A DNA stretch of 13,342 bases from an uncultured Eubacteriaceae bacterium. Lineage in GTDB: Bacteria > Bacillota > Clostridia > Eubacteriales > UBA1433. Under the pieces are notes generated by a model, which did not search any database, was not told the DNA's origin, and saw nothing but the letters and a program-made list of their open reading frames with translations. Location of the stretch: the NCBI GenBank assembly GCA_937880125.1, contig CALFLU010000083.1, positions 1-13,342 on the forward strand, written 5' to 3'. Below, in pieces: positions 1-6,807 of this stretch; position 1 is the first letter of the stretch; each line of letters begins with the position of its first letter. Made by a program: the position numbers and the translations under genes.

Positions 1-12
1 CTCTATGAGGCG

Positions 13-21
13 TGTTATAAT
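13..21 (+). promoter_or_regulatory. Extended -10 promoter element for the ABC operon
   Basis: A perfect TATAAT at 16-21 is preceded by TG at 13-14, giving the TGN extended -10 of sigma-A promoters. It lies 26 bases before the ATPase start codon, so transcription would begin near position 28. The -35 region would fall before the window and cannot be seen. The valS promoter at 11475-11483 has the same TGTTATAAT core. Confidence 0.6.
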
Positions 22-47
22 AATAAAAAAACGAAAAGAGAAAAAAG

Positions 48-926
48 ATGTCGGTTATTGTTACCCAAAAATTAACCAAATTTTACGGAAAGCAAGTGGG
101 TATAAAAAATATTGATTTAAATATCAACGCCGGTGAGGTTTTTGGACTGGCAGGGCCAAACGGTGCGGGCAAGTCCACGTTGATTAAAACTTTATTGAAT
201 TTTTTATACCCCAGCAGCGGTATTGCAAAGATATTTGATTTGGATGTTGCAATGAAGAGTGTTGAAATCAAAAGAAATGTAGGATATGTGCCTGCAGACG
301 TGCGCTATGGCGAGGGGCTTTCAAGTGAAGAGCTGTTGAGCTATACGCTGGCATTTTTCGGCATTAATGACAAGGAAAATATGTACGCACTTGCAGAGAA
401 GTTTCAATTGGATTTAAAAAAACCGATTCGCAGACTCTCAACAGGCAATAAAAAGAAGACGGCCATTCTTGCGGCGATGGTTCACAATCCCAAGTTGATG
501 ATTCTGGATGAGCCCACGGGAGGACTGGATCCCTTGATGAAAAATGTTTTTTTCGATATCATTCAGCAAAAAAAGCAGGAAGGTCTATGTGTGCTGTTGT
601 CAGGGCATAATTTAAACGAAATTGAAGAATATTGTGATCGGGTGGCATTGATACGGCAGGGGGAAATTGTCGATATTAAGGATATGGGCAAAGCACTGGG
701 CAGCGGGAAAACAAAAAAAGTTGTTTTATTGTGTAAGGATATTCCACTGGGGCTGCTGAAAAAATTGGGCGGTGAAAGCCTAAAGATCAAAGGAGAAGGC
801 ATTACCTTTGACTACAACGGCAATATCTCACAACTTTTGGCTATATTGAGCCGATATACCATAGAAGACATTGCCATTGCCAATGTGGATTTCGAACATT
901 TGTTTATGCAGTATTATAAGAGGTGA
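48..926 (+). CDS. ABC transporter ATP-binding protein (ABC-2 type exporter)
   Basis: This is the nucleotide-binding subunit of an ABC exporter; it hydrolyses ATP in the cytoplasm to drive the membrane protein encoded just downstream. Walker A is GPNGAGKST at residues 36-44. The signature motif reads LSTGN instead of LSGGQ, followed by Walker B and D-loop (LMILDEPTGGLDP) and the H-loop in SGHNLNEI. The ATPase domain fills about residues 1-215, and a C-terminal extension of about 75 residues is typical of the drug, bacitracin and YxlF-like families. The start is ATG with only a weak purine-rich stretch (aagagaaaaaag) in front. The stop codon lies inside the ribosome binding site of the permease gene, so translation of the two is probably coupled. 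The substrate cannot be deduced: peptide antibiotic, lipid or envelope-stress export are all possible. Confidence 0.93.
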   Translation: MSVIVTQKLTKFYGKQVGIKNIDLNINAGEVFGLAGPNGAGKSTLIKTLLNFLYPSSGIAKIFDLDVAMKSVEIKRNVGYVPADVRYGEGLSSEELLSYTLAFFGINDKENMYALAEKFQLDLKKPIRRLSTGNKKKTAILAAMVHNPKLMILDEPTGGLDPLMKNVFFDIIQQKKQEGLCVLLSGHNLNEIEEYCDRVALIRQGEIVDIKDMGKALGSGKTKKVVLLCKDIPLGLLKKLGGESLKIKGEGITFDYNGNISQLLAILSRYTIEDIAIANVDFEHLFMQYYKR

Positions 927-931
927 TTGCT

Positions 932-1750
932 GTGACACTGATAAAACTTGAGATACGTCAACGAAGGAAAAGTATGCTGGTTTGGACGGTTGTCGTGCTT
1001 GCTTTGACGGCGCTGTTTATGTCTTTGTACCCGCAAATGCAAACAGAAGAGATGGCTTCACTGGCAAGGATAAAATTAGACGGTCTTTCAAAAAGCCTGC
1101 TGGCTGCCTTTGGTCTGCAAAGCATGCCTGATTTTACAAAAATCGAAGAATATTTTGTTTATATTTTTCAATATATCTTTTTAGCTGCCTGTCTGTTGTC
1201 GGCAATTTTAGGCTTTGATCTGCTGCAAAGAGAAGAAGCATCCGGCAGCATCGAATATCTTTATGCCATGCCGGTGAGCAGAAAGCAAATTTATTCCTAT
1301 AAAATGATTGCTGCTATTGTTTTGTATACGATTTTTTTTGTTTTGATGTGGGGAGTATCCTTTGCATTACTCCGACTCTTTAAGCCGCAATATGCAGCGC
1401 TGAGCAGCATATTCAATGAAAAAATGTATTTTTCTGTGTTATATACATACTTGGCATCGCTGGCATACATGTCTATGGGTATGATGTTATCGGCTTTGCT
1501 GCACCTTCAATCAAAATCTGCAAATGTGGGTCTGGGGGTATTTTTCGTCACCTATGTGATGGGGATTATCGGCAGTGTAGTCGAAAGGGCCAAAATTCTG
1601 AAATATTTTTCATTTTATGACTACGCAAATCCCAGCAACTTATTCTATTATGAAACGGAACCTGTAAAGGGCTGGATATTGGCAGGTGCTGCGGTGATGT
1701 TTTTCCTAATCGGAATGGTTGTCTACGCAAAAAGAGATTTGCACAGTTAA
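932..1750 (+). CDS. ABC-2 type transporter permease
   Basis: This is the membrane subunit that pairs with the ATPase encoded upstream. About six hydrophobic segments can be seen: near residues 15-35, 75-100, 125-145, 165-190, 195-220 and 245-265. Between the second and third lies a charged cytoplasmic loop containing EEASGSIEYLYAMPVSR, a pattern common in ABC-2 permeases, where it contacts the ATPase. I chose GTG at 932 because AGAGGTGA at 919-926 is a good ribosome binding site five bases before it. The in-frame GTG at 923 lies inside that site and would add only three residues. The ATPase-then-permease arrangement resembles the YxlF/YxlG pair of the Bacillus subtilis sigY operon, but substrate and function are not known here. 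Confidence 0.88.
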   Translation: MTLIKLEIRQRRKSMLVWTVVVLALTALFMSLYPQMQTEEMASLARIKLDGLSKSLLAAFGLQSMPDFTKIEEYFVYIFQYIFLAACLLSAILGFDLLQREEASGSIEYLYAMPVSRKQIYSYKMIAAIVLYTIFFVLMWGVSFALLRLFKPQYAALSSIFNEKMYFSVLYTYLASLAYMSMGMMLSALLHLQSKSANVGLGVFFVTYVMGIIGSVVERAKILKYFSFYDYANPSNLFYYETEPVKGWILAGAAVMFFLIGMVVYAKRDLHS

Positions 1751-1762
1751 GTGCAAAGGCAA

Positions 1763-1797
1763 TCTGCAGGCGAAATACGTCCGCAGAACAATTTTTT
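1763..1797 (+). terminator. Rho-independent terminator after the ABC operon
   Basis: The arms TCTGCAGGCG (1763-1772) and CGTCCGCAGA (1778-1787) form a ten-position stem with one A-C mismatch and one G-T pair around an AAATA loop. Six T residues follow at 1792-1797. It starts 12 bases after the permease stop and separates the ABC operon from the sigma factor gene. Confidence 0.65.
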
Positions 1798-1815
1798 ATT
1801 ATTTTATGTCAAATT

Positions 1816-1846
1816 TGTAATAATATTGCATTTCTTTGTGTCTAAT
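1816..1846 (+). promoter_or_regulatory. Possible ECF sigma autoregulatory promoter
   Basis: TGTAAT at 1816-1821 resembles the TGTAAC/TGAAAC -35 element of ECF sigma promoters. TGTCTAAT at 1839-1846 resembles the CGTC-type -10 element. The 17-base gap matches the 16-17 bases usual for this class, and the AT-rich stretch after the -35 is also typical. No good sigma-A promoter with proper spacing is visible in this gap. The predicted start of transcription (about 1850-1853) would leave a very short leader before the ribosome binding site at 1854-1859, which is a point against it. Confidence 0.42.
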
Positions 1847-1864
1847 GAGTATATGGAGGCCGAC

Positions 1865-2407
1865 ATGAAACAAAAGCGTTTAAATACTGCAATGAATGCA
1901 AAGGAAAAATTTAACGAATTGATAACGCCCAATATCAATCGCTTGCACAAAATGCTCTGTGCCTACATGGGCAGTTTTGAATCGGCGCAAGATGTGCTGC
2001 AAGAAAGCCTGATAAAGGCGTACGGGCATATTCATTCATTGCAGGAAACAGAAAAAGCCTATGCATGGCTCTATACCATTGCACGAAATGAAGCGAAGAG
2101 ATATTTTTTCAAGCACCCAAAAGAATCTGAAATGACAGAAAATGTGGCGTTGAAAGCAGATGAAAGCTTTGGTAGGGCTGAACAAAAGCAGGATATTGCA
2201 AAGCTTCTGCTGGGTCTTGAGCGTGAAGACAGAGAAATTATCATTCTAAAGGACATGTTTGATTATTCCTATGCGGAAATTGCAGACATGCTGGAACTGT
2301 CCGTATCCAATGTGGGCGTGCGACTCAGTCGGGCGCGGGACAGGTTTCGAAAAATTATGAATGAAAGCGGATATTGGGAAGGAGAGAGAGACAGTGAAAT
2401 GCGATAA
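1865..2407 (+). CDS. RNA polymerase ECF-type sigma factor (sigma-70 family)
   Basis: This is a 180-residue alternative sigma factor of the extracytoplasmic-function group, which directs RNA polymerase to a small set of promoters. Region 2 is seen around residues 15-85 (AQDVLQESLIKAYGHI, then AWLYTIARNEAKRYF). Region 4 is a helix-turn-helix around 120-170 (REIIILKDMFDYSYAEIADMLELSVS and RLSRARDRFRK). Regions 1 and 3 are absent, as expected for ECF factors. The start is ATG 1865, five bases after TGGAGG at 1854-1859; the open frame runs upstream to 1751, but that part is non-coding and holds the terminator and promoter. Its 3' end overlaps the anti-sigma start by 14 bases, the usual coupled arrangement. 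It is probably autoregulated and held inactive by the downstream membrane protein. The signal it answers is unknown. Confidence 0.92.
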   Translation: MKQKRLNTAMNAKEKFNELITPNINRLHKMLCAYMGSFESAQDVLQESLIKAYGHIHSLQETEKAYAWLYTIARNEAKRYFFKHPKESEMTENVALKADESFGRAEQKQDIAKLLLGLEREDREIIILKDMFDYSYAEIADMLELSVSNVGVRLSRARDRFRKIMNESGYWEGERDSEMR

Positions 2408-3602
2408 AACAGAACAATTGTATCAATATATAGATGGGCAAATGAGCCAAAGTCAGTCGGCACTTTTTTCGGAACATTTAAATCATTGCGAGGAATGCAA
2501 AAGGGCATATGACGAAATGAGGGACATAAAAAAAGAATTGGGCCAATATGCAAAACAGATTCCGGATGCGCAAGTGGACATGGAAAAAATTTTTATGACA
2601 AAAGAAAAAGAAAGAAGAGCGAAACAAAAGGATAGAAACGGTATGAGACAAAAAATCCTTTTTATTGCTAAAAAAAGCACTTCCTATGCTGCGGTGCTTG
2701 TTTTGGGTATTGCCCTCTATGCTTTGCTCAGCGGTATGTTTGGCGGCTATAACAACGGTGCGAATTATCGAAATGTTTTCGGTATGGGCAGCGGTGCACA
2801 GGTGCAAAAGGATGCGATGACCGCTGAATCTAGCACAGAGGCAGGCGGCGCTTCCGACAAGCAGGCGCAAGCGCCTGAGGACAAAGAAATTCCGGAGACT
2901 TTGATGCTGTCGCCTGATAAAATCATCTACACCGGCAACATGGTCGTCGAGGTCAATAAATACGACGAGGCACGACAAATGATTGGGGTTATTGTCGAAG
3001 AAAGCCAATCGTTTATTCAAAGCGAAGAAGTGAGAATAAGCGAAAGGGGCGGGTATGAATATTACACAAGCGATTATAAAATAAGGGTTCCTGTTGCACA
3101 GTATCAATCGGTCATGCAAAAGCTGAAAGAGATTGGTTCAGTAAAGTATTCGGTGCAGCAAGCAAGCAACATCACCTATGAATATCGCGATATTCAAGGA
3201 AATATTGAACAACTCAACATTCAAAAACAACGGCTGCTGAGCCTGTACCAACAAACTAGTAAAATTTCGGAACTCATCGAAATTGAAAATGAACTGACAC
3301 GACTGAACACGCAAATCAAGGATTATGAAAATATGCTGATTAATTATGACCGGGAAGTGGAATATTCTACAATACAGCTCAGCATCAGCGAAATCGTAAG
3401 CGAAAATGCTTTGGTCAACCCCTTTGCAAATTTGGGCAAAAAAATAAAGGAAGCCTTTGTCAATTCTATCAACGCACTGACAACCGTATTGGTATTTTTG
3501 TTCTTGTTGCTTATAAAAATTCTGCCCTTTGCCATTGGTGCTGCAGCAATCTTTTTCTTCGTGAGATGGGTTATGAAAAGGAAAAAAATGAAAAACGAAT
3601 AG
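2394..3602 (+). CDS. Membrane anti-sigma factor: zinc-finger (ZAS/zf-HC2) plus DUF4349 domain
   Basis: This 402-residue protein probably binds and silences the sigma factor encoded just upstream. An N-terminal ZAS-like zinc site is visible: Cys3, His28, Cys32 and Cys35, the last three in the HxxxCxxC pattern. A transmembrane helix lies near residues 98-118, then a Ser/Ala/Gln/Glu-rich linker, then a DUF4349 domain at about 165-350. A coiled-coil-like part (about 270-330, rich in IEQLN, ELIEIENELTRLNTQI) lies within that domain. A second hydrophobic stretch at about 362-393 is followed by a basic tail. If both helices span the membrane, the DUF4349 part is extracytoplasmic and could be the sensor. 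The start is GTG 2394, eight bases after AAGGAGA at 2379-2385; an in-frame ATG at 2361 lacks a site and is inside the sigma gene. The role as anti-sigma factor is inferred from the zinc motif and position. Confidence 0.85.
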   Translation: MKCDKTEQLYQYIDGQMSQSQSALFSEHLNHCEECKRAYDEMRDIKKELGQYAKQIPDAQVDMEKIFMTKEKERRAKQKDRNGMRQKILFIAKKSTSYAAVLVLGIALYALLSGMFGGYNNGANYRNVFGMGSGAQVQKDAMTAESSTEAGGASDKQAQAPEDKEIPETLMLSPDKIIYTGNMVVEVNKYDEARQMIGVIVEESQSFIQSEEVRISERGGYEYYTSDYKIRVPVAQYQSVMQKLKEIGSVKYSVQQASNITYEYRDIQGNIEQLNIQKQRLLSLYQQTSKISELIEIENELTRLNTQIKDYENMLINYDREVEYSTIQLSISEIVSENALVNPFANLGKKIKEAFVNSINALTTVLVFLFLLLIKILPFAIGAAAIFFFVRWVMKRKKMKNE

Positions 3603-3653
3603 AGATAACGACGCTGCAAAAAAATACGAATAAACAGAAATAGTAAGAAGTCT

Positions 3654-3690
3654 AAATACGGTATCATTCTCATAAAAGATACCGTATTTT
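3654..3690 (+). terminator. Rho-independent terminator after the sigma/anti-sigma operon
   Basis: A perfect 12-base inverted repeat, AAATACGGTATC (3654-3665) and GATACCGTATTT (3678-3689), encloses a 12-base loop and ends in a short T run. The stem is AT-rich and the T tract only four long, so termination may be partial. It lies 51 bases after the anti-sigma stop and just before the recO promoter. Confidence 0.6.
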
Positions 3691-3707
3691 CTGTGTATAA
3701 AGCGATT

Positions 3708-3736
3708 TTGAATGCAGAAATATGGTACAATATAAT
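3708..3736 (+). promoter_or_regulatory. Sigma-A promoter for recO-glyS-PDRP
   Basis: TTGAAT at 3708-3713 and a perfect TATAAT at 3731-3736 are separated by 17 bases. Transcription would begin about position 3743, giving a leader of about 20 bases before recO. Confidence 0.72.
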
Positions 3737-3761
3737 TCGATTATAAACACAGGATAACGAC

Positions 3762-4502
3762 ATGTTAAAAACCGTAACGGGCATTATTTTGAAAGCGGAT
3801 GATTATGGAGACAGCGACAAAATTTTGACGGTTTTCTCAAAAGAAGACGGCAAAATCCCTGTCTTGTATAAGCGCGCCAAAATACTGAAAAAGGGCGGCG
3901 GTGCAGTGAGCCAACTGTTTGCGGTGTCGGAGTATTCTTGTTTTGTCGGAAAAAATTTTTATATTCACAATCAATCTATGTTATTAAAATCCTTTGCCGA
4001 ATTGCAAAAATCACTAAAAAAATTGGCAGCGGCATCCTACATGGCACAACTTATCAACTATGCCTATGAAAATTATCAAAAAGATGAGAGAGCTTATATG
4101 CTGCTGCTGTATTGTTTGGGTAAAATTGAAAAAGGCAGCGAAGAAAACCTGTTGGGCTATGTTGCGCTGTTTCAGATGAAATTATTGGCCATTACCGGCT
4201 ACAGCCCCATGTTGGACAGTTGTGTGGTGTGCGGAAAAGACAGTGCATTGGATTCTTTTGACATTGCAGAGGGTGGGGTAATGTGCGAAGAGTGTGCAAG
4301 AGTCGCGCAAAAATATAACCATATCAGCGAAACAGATCGAAAAACACTGTTAATGCTGCTGAATATTGTGTTGAAACAAGAAGATTTGACAAATATGGAT
4401 TCCAATCGTGCTCTAAATTTGATAGAATTACTGCATTGCTGTTTGACCGACAAACTCGAAAAACAGCTATCGACGTATCAATTTTTAATAACTGTATTAT
4501 AA
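3762..4502 (+). CDS. recO: DNA repair protein RecO
   Basis: RecO works with RecR and RecF in recombinational repair. It loads RecA onto single-stranded DNA coated with SSB and anneals complementary strands. The 246-residue length is normal. The N-terminal OB-fold starts with the family pattern TVTGIILKADDYGDSDKILTVFS and runs to about residue 80, followed by an all-helical domain. A four-cysteine zinc site lies at Cys154, Cys157, Cys175 and Cys178 (CVVC and CEEC); this is kept in many Gram-positive RecO proteins. The start is ATG 3762 behind a weak AGGATAA site. It is first in an operon with glyS 20 bases downstream, a neighbour pair common in Clostridia. Confidence 0.93.
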   Translation: MLKTVTGIILKADDYGDSDKILTVFSKEDGKIPVLYKRAKILKKGGGAVSQLFAVSEYSCFVGKNFYIHNQSMLLKSFAELQKSLKKLAAASYMAQLINYAYENYQKDERAYMLLLYCLGKIEKGSEENLLGYVALFQMKLLAITGYSPMLDSCVVCGKDSALDSFDIAEGGVMCEECARVAQKYNHISETDRKTLLMLLNIVLKQEDLTNMDSNRALNLIELLHCCLTDKLEKQLSTYQFLITVL

Positions 4503-4522
4503 AGATTTTGGGGAGGGACTTT

Positions 4523-5902
4523 ATGCAGCTTACAATGAATGAAATCATCAGCATTTGCAAAATGCGAGGCATTATTTTTCAAGGTTCGGAAATTTATGAC
4601 GGACTGGCGAACAGTTGGGATTATGGTCCTCTGGGCGTGGAAATCAAAAACAACATCAAAAAAGCCTGGTGGAAAAAGTTTATCCAGGAAAATCCTCACA
4701 ACGTGGGTGTGGATTGTGCGATCTTGATGAACCCAAAAACCTGGGAAGCCAGCGGGCACTTAAAAAACTTTAACGACCCGCTGATTGACTGCAAAAGTTG
4801 CCGTCAACGCTTTCGTGCAGACAAACTGATCGAGGAGTATTTTCAAAAAAAAGGCGAACATGAAAGTGTAGACGGCTGGAGCCACGAAAAGATGGAAGGT
4901 TTTATGAAGGAAAACAATATTGTTTGCCCTGCGTGCGGAGCAGATGATTTTACGCCGATTCGTCAATTTAACTTGATGTTTAAGACGTTTCAAGGTGTGA
5001 CGGAGGACAGTGCCAGCGAAATTTATTTGAGACCCGAAACGTGCCAGGGTATTTTTGTCAACTTCAAAAATGTTCAGCGCACCACGAGAAAGCGACTTCC
5101 TTTCGGCATAGGCCAAATAGGCAAATCCTTTCGAAATGAAATTACGCCTGGCAACTTCATCTTTCGTACCCGCGAATTTGAGCAAATGGAGCTGGAGTTT
5201 TTTTGCGATCCGAAAGAAGAGTTTATTTGGTTTGATTATTGGAAAAAATTCTGTGAAGAGTTTTTGTATGATATAGGCATTAAACCGGAAAATATTATTT
5301 TGCGGGATCATAAACAAGACGAATTGTCGCATTACAGCAACGCCACAACAGATATTGAATACCGCTTCCCCTTTGGTGTGGGCGAGCTTTGGGGTATTGC
5401 GGACCGAACGGACTATGATTTGAAACAGCACGAGATGCATTCGGGAAAAGATATGAAATATATTGACCCTGTGAACAATGAAAAATTTTACCCTTATTGC
5501 ATTGAACCCTCAGTGGGTGTAGACAGGCTGATGCTGACAGTGCTGTGTGATGCCTATGAAAAAGAAACCGTCAATGATGACGAGCGCAATGTGCTGAAAA
5601 TTCACCCCTATCTTGCGGCCTATAAAGCGGCAGTGCTGCCCCTTACAAAAAAACTTACGGAGCCGGCGGAGAAGATATTTTCGGATTTGGCGAAATGCTT
5701 CAACATTGAATATGATGAAAGCGGCAGCATTGGCAAACGCTATCGCAGACAAGACGAAATAGGAACACCGTTTTGTATTACCGTGGACTTTGATACGCTG
5801 CAAGACGGCGCTGTTACCATTCGGCAGCGCGACAGCATGGAACAAGAAAGAGTGAAGATTGAAGACATAGCGGATTATATTGAAAAGGGAGTTGCTTTTT
5901 AG
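4523..5902 (+). CDS. glyS: Glycine--tRNA ligase, single-chain dimeric type
   Basis: This enzyme charges tRNA-Gly with glycine in the cytoplasm (EC 6.1.1.14). It is the eukaryote-like homodimeric class II form, not the alpha2-beta2 GlyQ/GlyS form. It has 459 residues, the usual length. Visible motifs are the N-terminal GIIFQGSEIYDGLANSWDYG; paired cysteines C90/C93 and C135/C138 in an insert that could bind zinc; CQGIFVNF from Cys174; the motif 2 region (FGIGQIGKSFRNEITPGNF and FRTREFEQMELEFF); and motif 3 PSVGVDR at 329-335. The C-terminal anticodon-binding domain starts near HPYLAAYKAAVLP. The start is ATG 4523, five bases after GGAGGG at 4512-4517; the longer frame back to 4436 overlaps recO and lacks a ribosome binding site. 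It lies between recO and the PDRP gene in one operon, and no T-box precedes it. Confidence 0.95.
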   Translation: MQLTMNEIISICKMRGIIFQGSEIYDGLANSWDYGPLGVEIKNNIKKAWWKKFIQENPHNVGVDCAILMNPKTWEASGHLKNFNDPLIDCKSCRQRFRADKLIEEYFQKKGEHESVDGWSHEKMEGFMKENNIVCPACGADDFTPIRQFNLMFKTFQGVTEDSASEIYLRPETCQGIFVNFKNVQRTTRKRLPFGIGQIGKSFRNEITPGNFIFRTREFEQMELEFFCDPKEEFIWFDYWKKFCEEFLYDIGIKPENIILRDHKQDELSHYSNATTDIEYRFPFGVGELWGIADRTDYDLKQHEMHSGKDMKYIDPVNNEKFYPYCIEPSVGVDRLMLTVLCDAYEKETVNDDERNVLKIHPYLAAYKAAVLPLTKKLTEPAEKIFSDLAKCFNIEYDESGSIGKRYRRQDEIGTPFCITVDFDTLQDGAVTIRQRDSMEQERVKIEDIADYIEKGVAF

Positions 5903-5903
5903 C

Positions 5904-6728
5904 ATGAAAGAAAAGCACCAGATATTTTTGGTTTCCGACTCCATTGGAGAGACTGCAAGGATTGTCTTTCAAACGGCGTTGACACAATTTAATGTCAATG
6001 ATTTTGAAATACACATGTTTTCATTCGTAAAAACCAACGATGAAATTGACAGCATCATTTATCAGGCAAAGCAAAAAAATGCCAGCATCATCTACACCAT
6101 TGTGCTGAAAAGTGCAAGGGAGCATTTAAAAATGCAAGTGCGAAAATATGAAATTTTGTCACAGGATTTGATGACGGATACCATTCGCATGCTGGAAAAA
6201 ATTTCCGGCAGGGCGCCTGTGAATATGCCGGGGCAAAACAGACTGTTGGACGAAGAATATTTTAAGCGCATGGAGGCCATTGAATTTGCCGTGCAGTCAG
6301 ACGACGGAAAGAGCCTCGCACGCTTAAGAGAAGCCGAAGTGATCTTGCTTGGGGTATCGCGCACCTCCAAAACACCCCTGTGCGTCTATCTTGCCAACCA
6401 AAGTATCAAAGCCGCAAATTATCCGATTGTCTACGGCATCAAAATCGACGAAGAGTTGTTTAGATTGCCGCGAAGAAAAATGATAGGCTTGACAATAGAC
6501 AGTGAAAAACTGCTCCAAATTCGCTCAAAACGAATCAGCACCTACAAAATGAAACAGGCATCCAAATACGCCGAAATATCCAATATTAAGCGTGAATTGG
6601 AATATGCGGAGCGCTTGTTTCAGGAGTTGGGTATAACGGTGATTAACACTTCGAACAATGCCATAGAAGAGACGGCAAATACGATTATTCAACTCATCGA
6701 GGGCGAGGGCGGAAGGATGGTTTTTTAA
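5904..6728 (+). CDS. Pyruvate,phosphate dikinase / PEP synthase regulatory protein (PDRP, DUF299)
   Basis: This is a bifunctional enzyme of 274 residues. In characterised family members it switches off pyruvate,phosphate dikinase or PEP synthase by ADP-dependent phosphorylation of a threonine beside the catalytic histidine, and restores activity by phosphate-dependent phosphorolysis. The N-terminus shows the family pattern FLVSDSIGETA. The P-loop-like motif GVSRTSKT is at residues 150-157, followed by PLCVYLANQ, and YPIVYGIKIDEELF lies further on. ATG 5904 fits the family N-terminus. A possible TTG start at 5880 would overlap glyS, and AAAGGGAG (5884-5891) stands a rather long 12 bases from the ATG. 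The gene starts one base after the glyS stop and is the last of the operon. The convergent ppsA gene downstream is its likely target, though a PPDK elsewhere in the genome could be a second one. Confidence 0.92.
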   Translation: MKEKHQIFLVSDSIGETARIVFQTALTQFNVNDFEIHMFSFVKTNDEIDSIIYQAKQKNASIIYTIVLKSAREHLKMQVRKYEILSQDLMTDTIRMLEKISGRAPVNMPGQNRLLDEEYFKRMEAIEFAVQSDDGKSLARLREAEVILLGVSRTSKTPLCVYLANQSIKAANYPIVYGIKIDEELFRLPRRKMIGLTIDSEKLLQIRSKRISTYKMKQASKYAEISNIKRELEYAERLFQELGITVINTSNNAIEETANTIIQLIEGEGGRMVF

Positions 6729-6744
6729 GAAAAATCATATTGAT

Positions 6745-6779
6745 AAAAAAAGCTGATGTACATTGTACATCAGCTTTTT
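6745..6779. terminator. Bidirectional terminator between the PDRP gene and ppsA
   Basis: A run of seven A (6745-6751), then GCTGATGTACA (6752-6762), one T, TGTACATCAGC (6764-6774) and five T (6775-6779) form a perfect 11-base inverted repeat. With A on one side and T on the other it works as a rho-independent terminator on both strands, ending the recO operon from the left and ppsA from the right. Confidence 0.88.
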
Positions 6780-6807
6780 ATTTACGTCAGTGGAACAGTG
6801 GGGAAGC

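Noticed and set aside
1751..1864. Upstream extension of the sigma factor frame
   Set aside because: It would begin right after the permease stop without a ribosome binding site and would include a terminator hairpin and promoter-like elements. The ATG at 1865 has TGGAGG at good distance.
2361..2393. Longer anti-sigma start at ATG 2361
   Set aside because: No ribosome binding site is present, and GTG 2394 has AAGGAGA eight bases before it.
2478..3119. 213-codon open frame on the minus strand
   Set aside because: It is antisense to the anti-sigma gene and is rich in Phe, His and Cys as expected from a shadow of an A-rich gene; no domain is recognised.
3344..3784. 146-codon minus-strand frame before recO
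   Set aside because: It spans the end of the anti-sigma gene, its terminator and the recO promoter, and has no recognisable protein feature.
4436..4522. Longer GlyRS start inside recO
   Set aside because: The extra 29 residues do not fit the family, and the site lies within the recO coding region without a ribosome binding site.
4760..5440. 226-codon open frame on the minus strand
   Set aside because: It lies wholly antisense to glyS, which is unmistakable. No ribosome binding site or known motif is seen.
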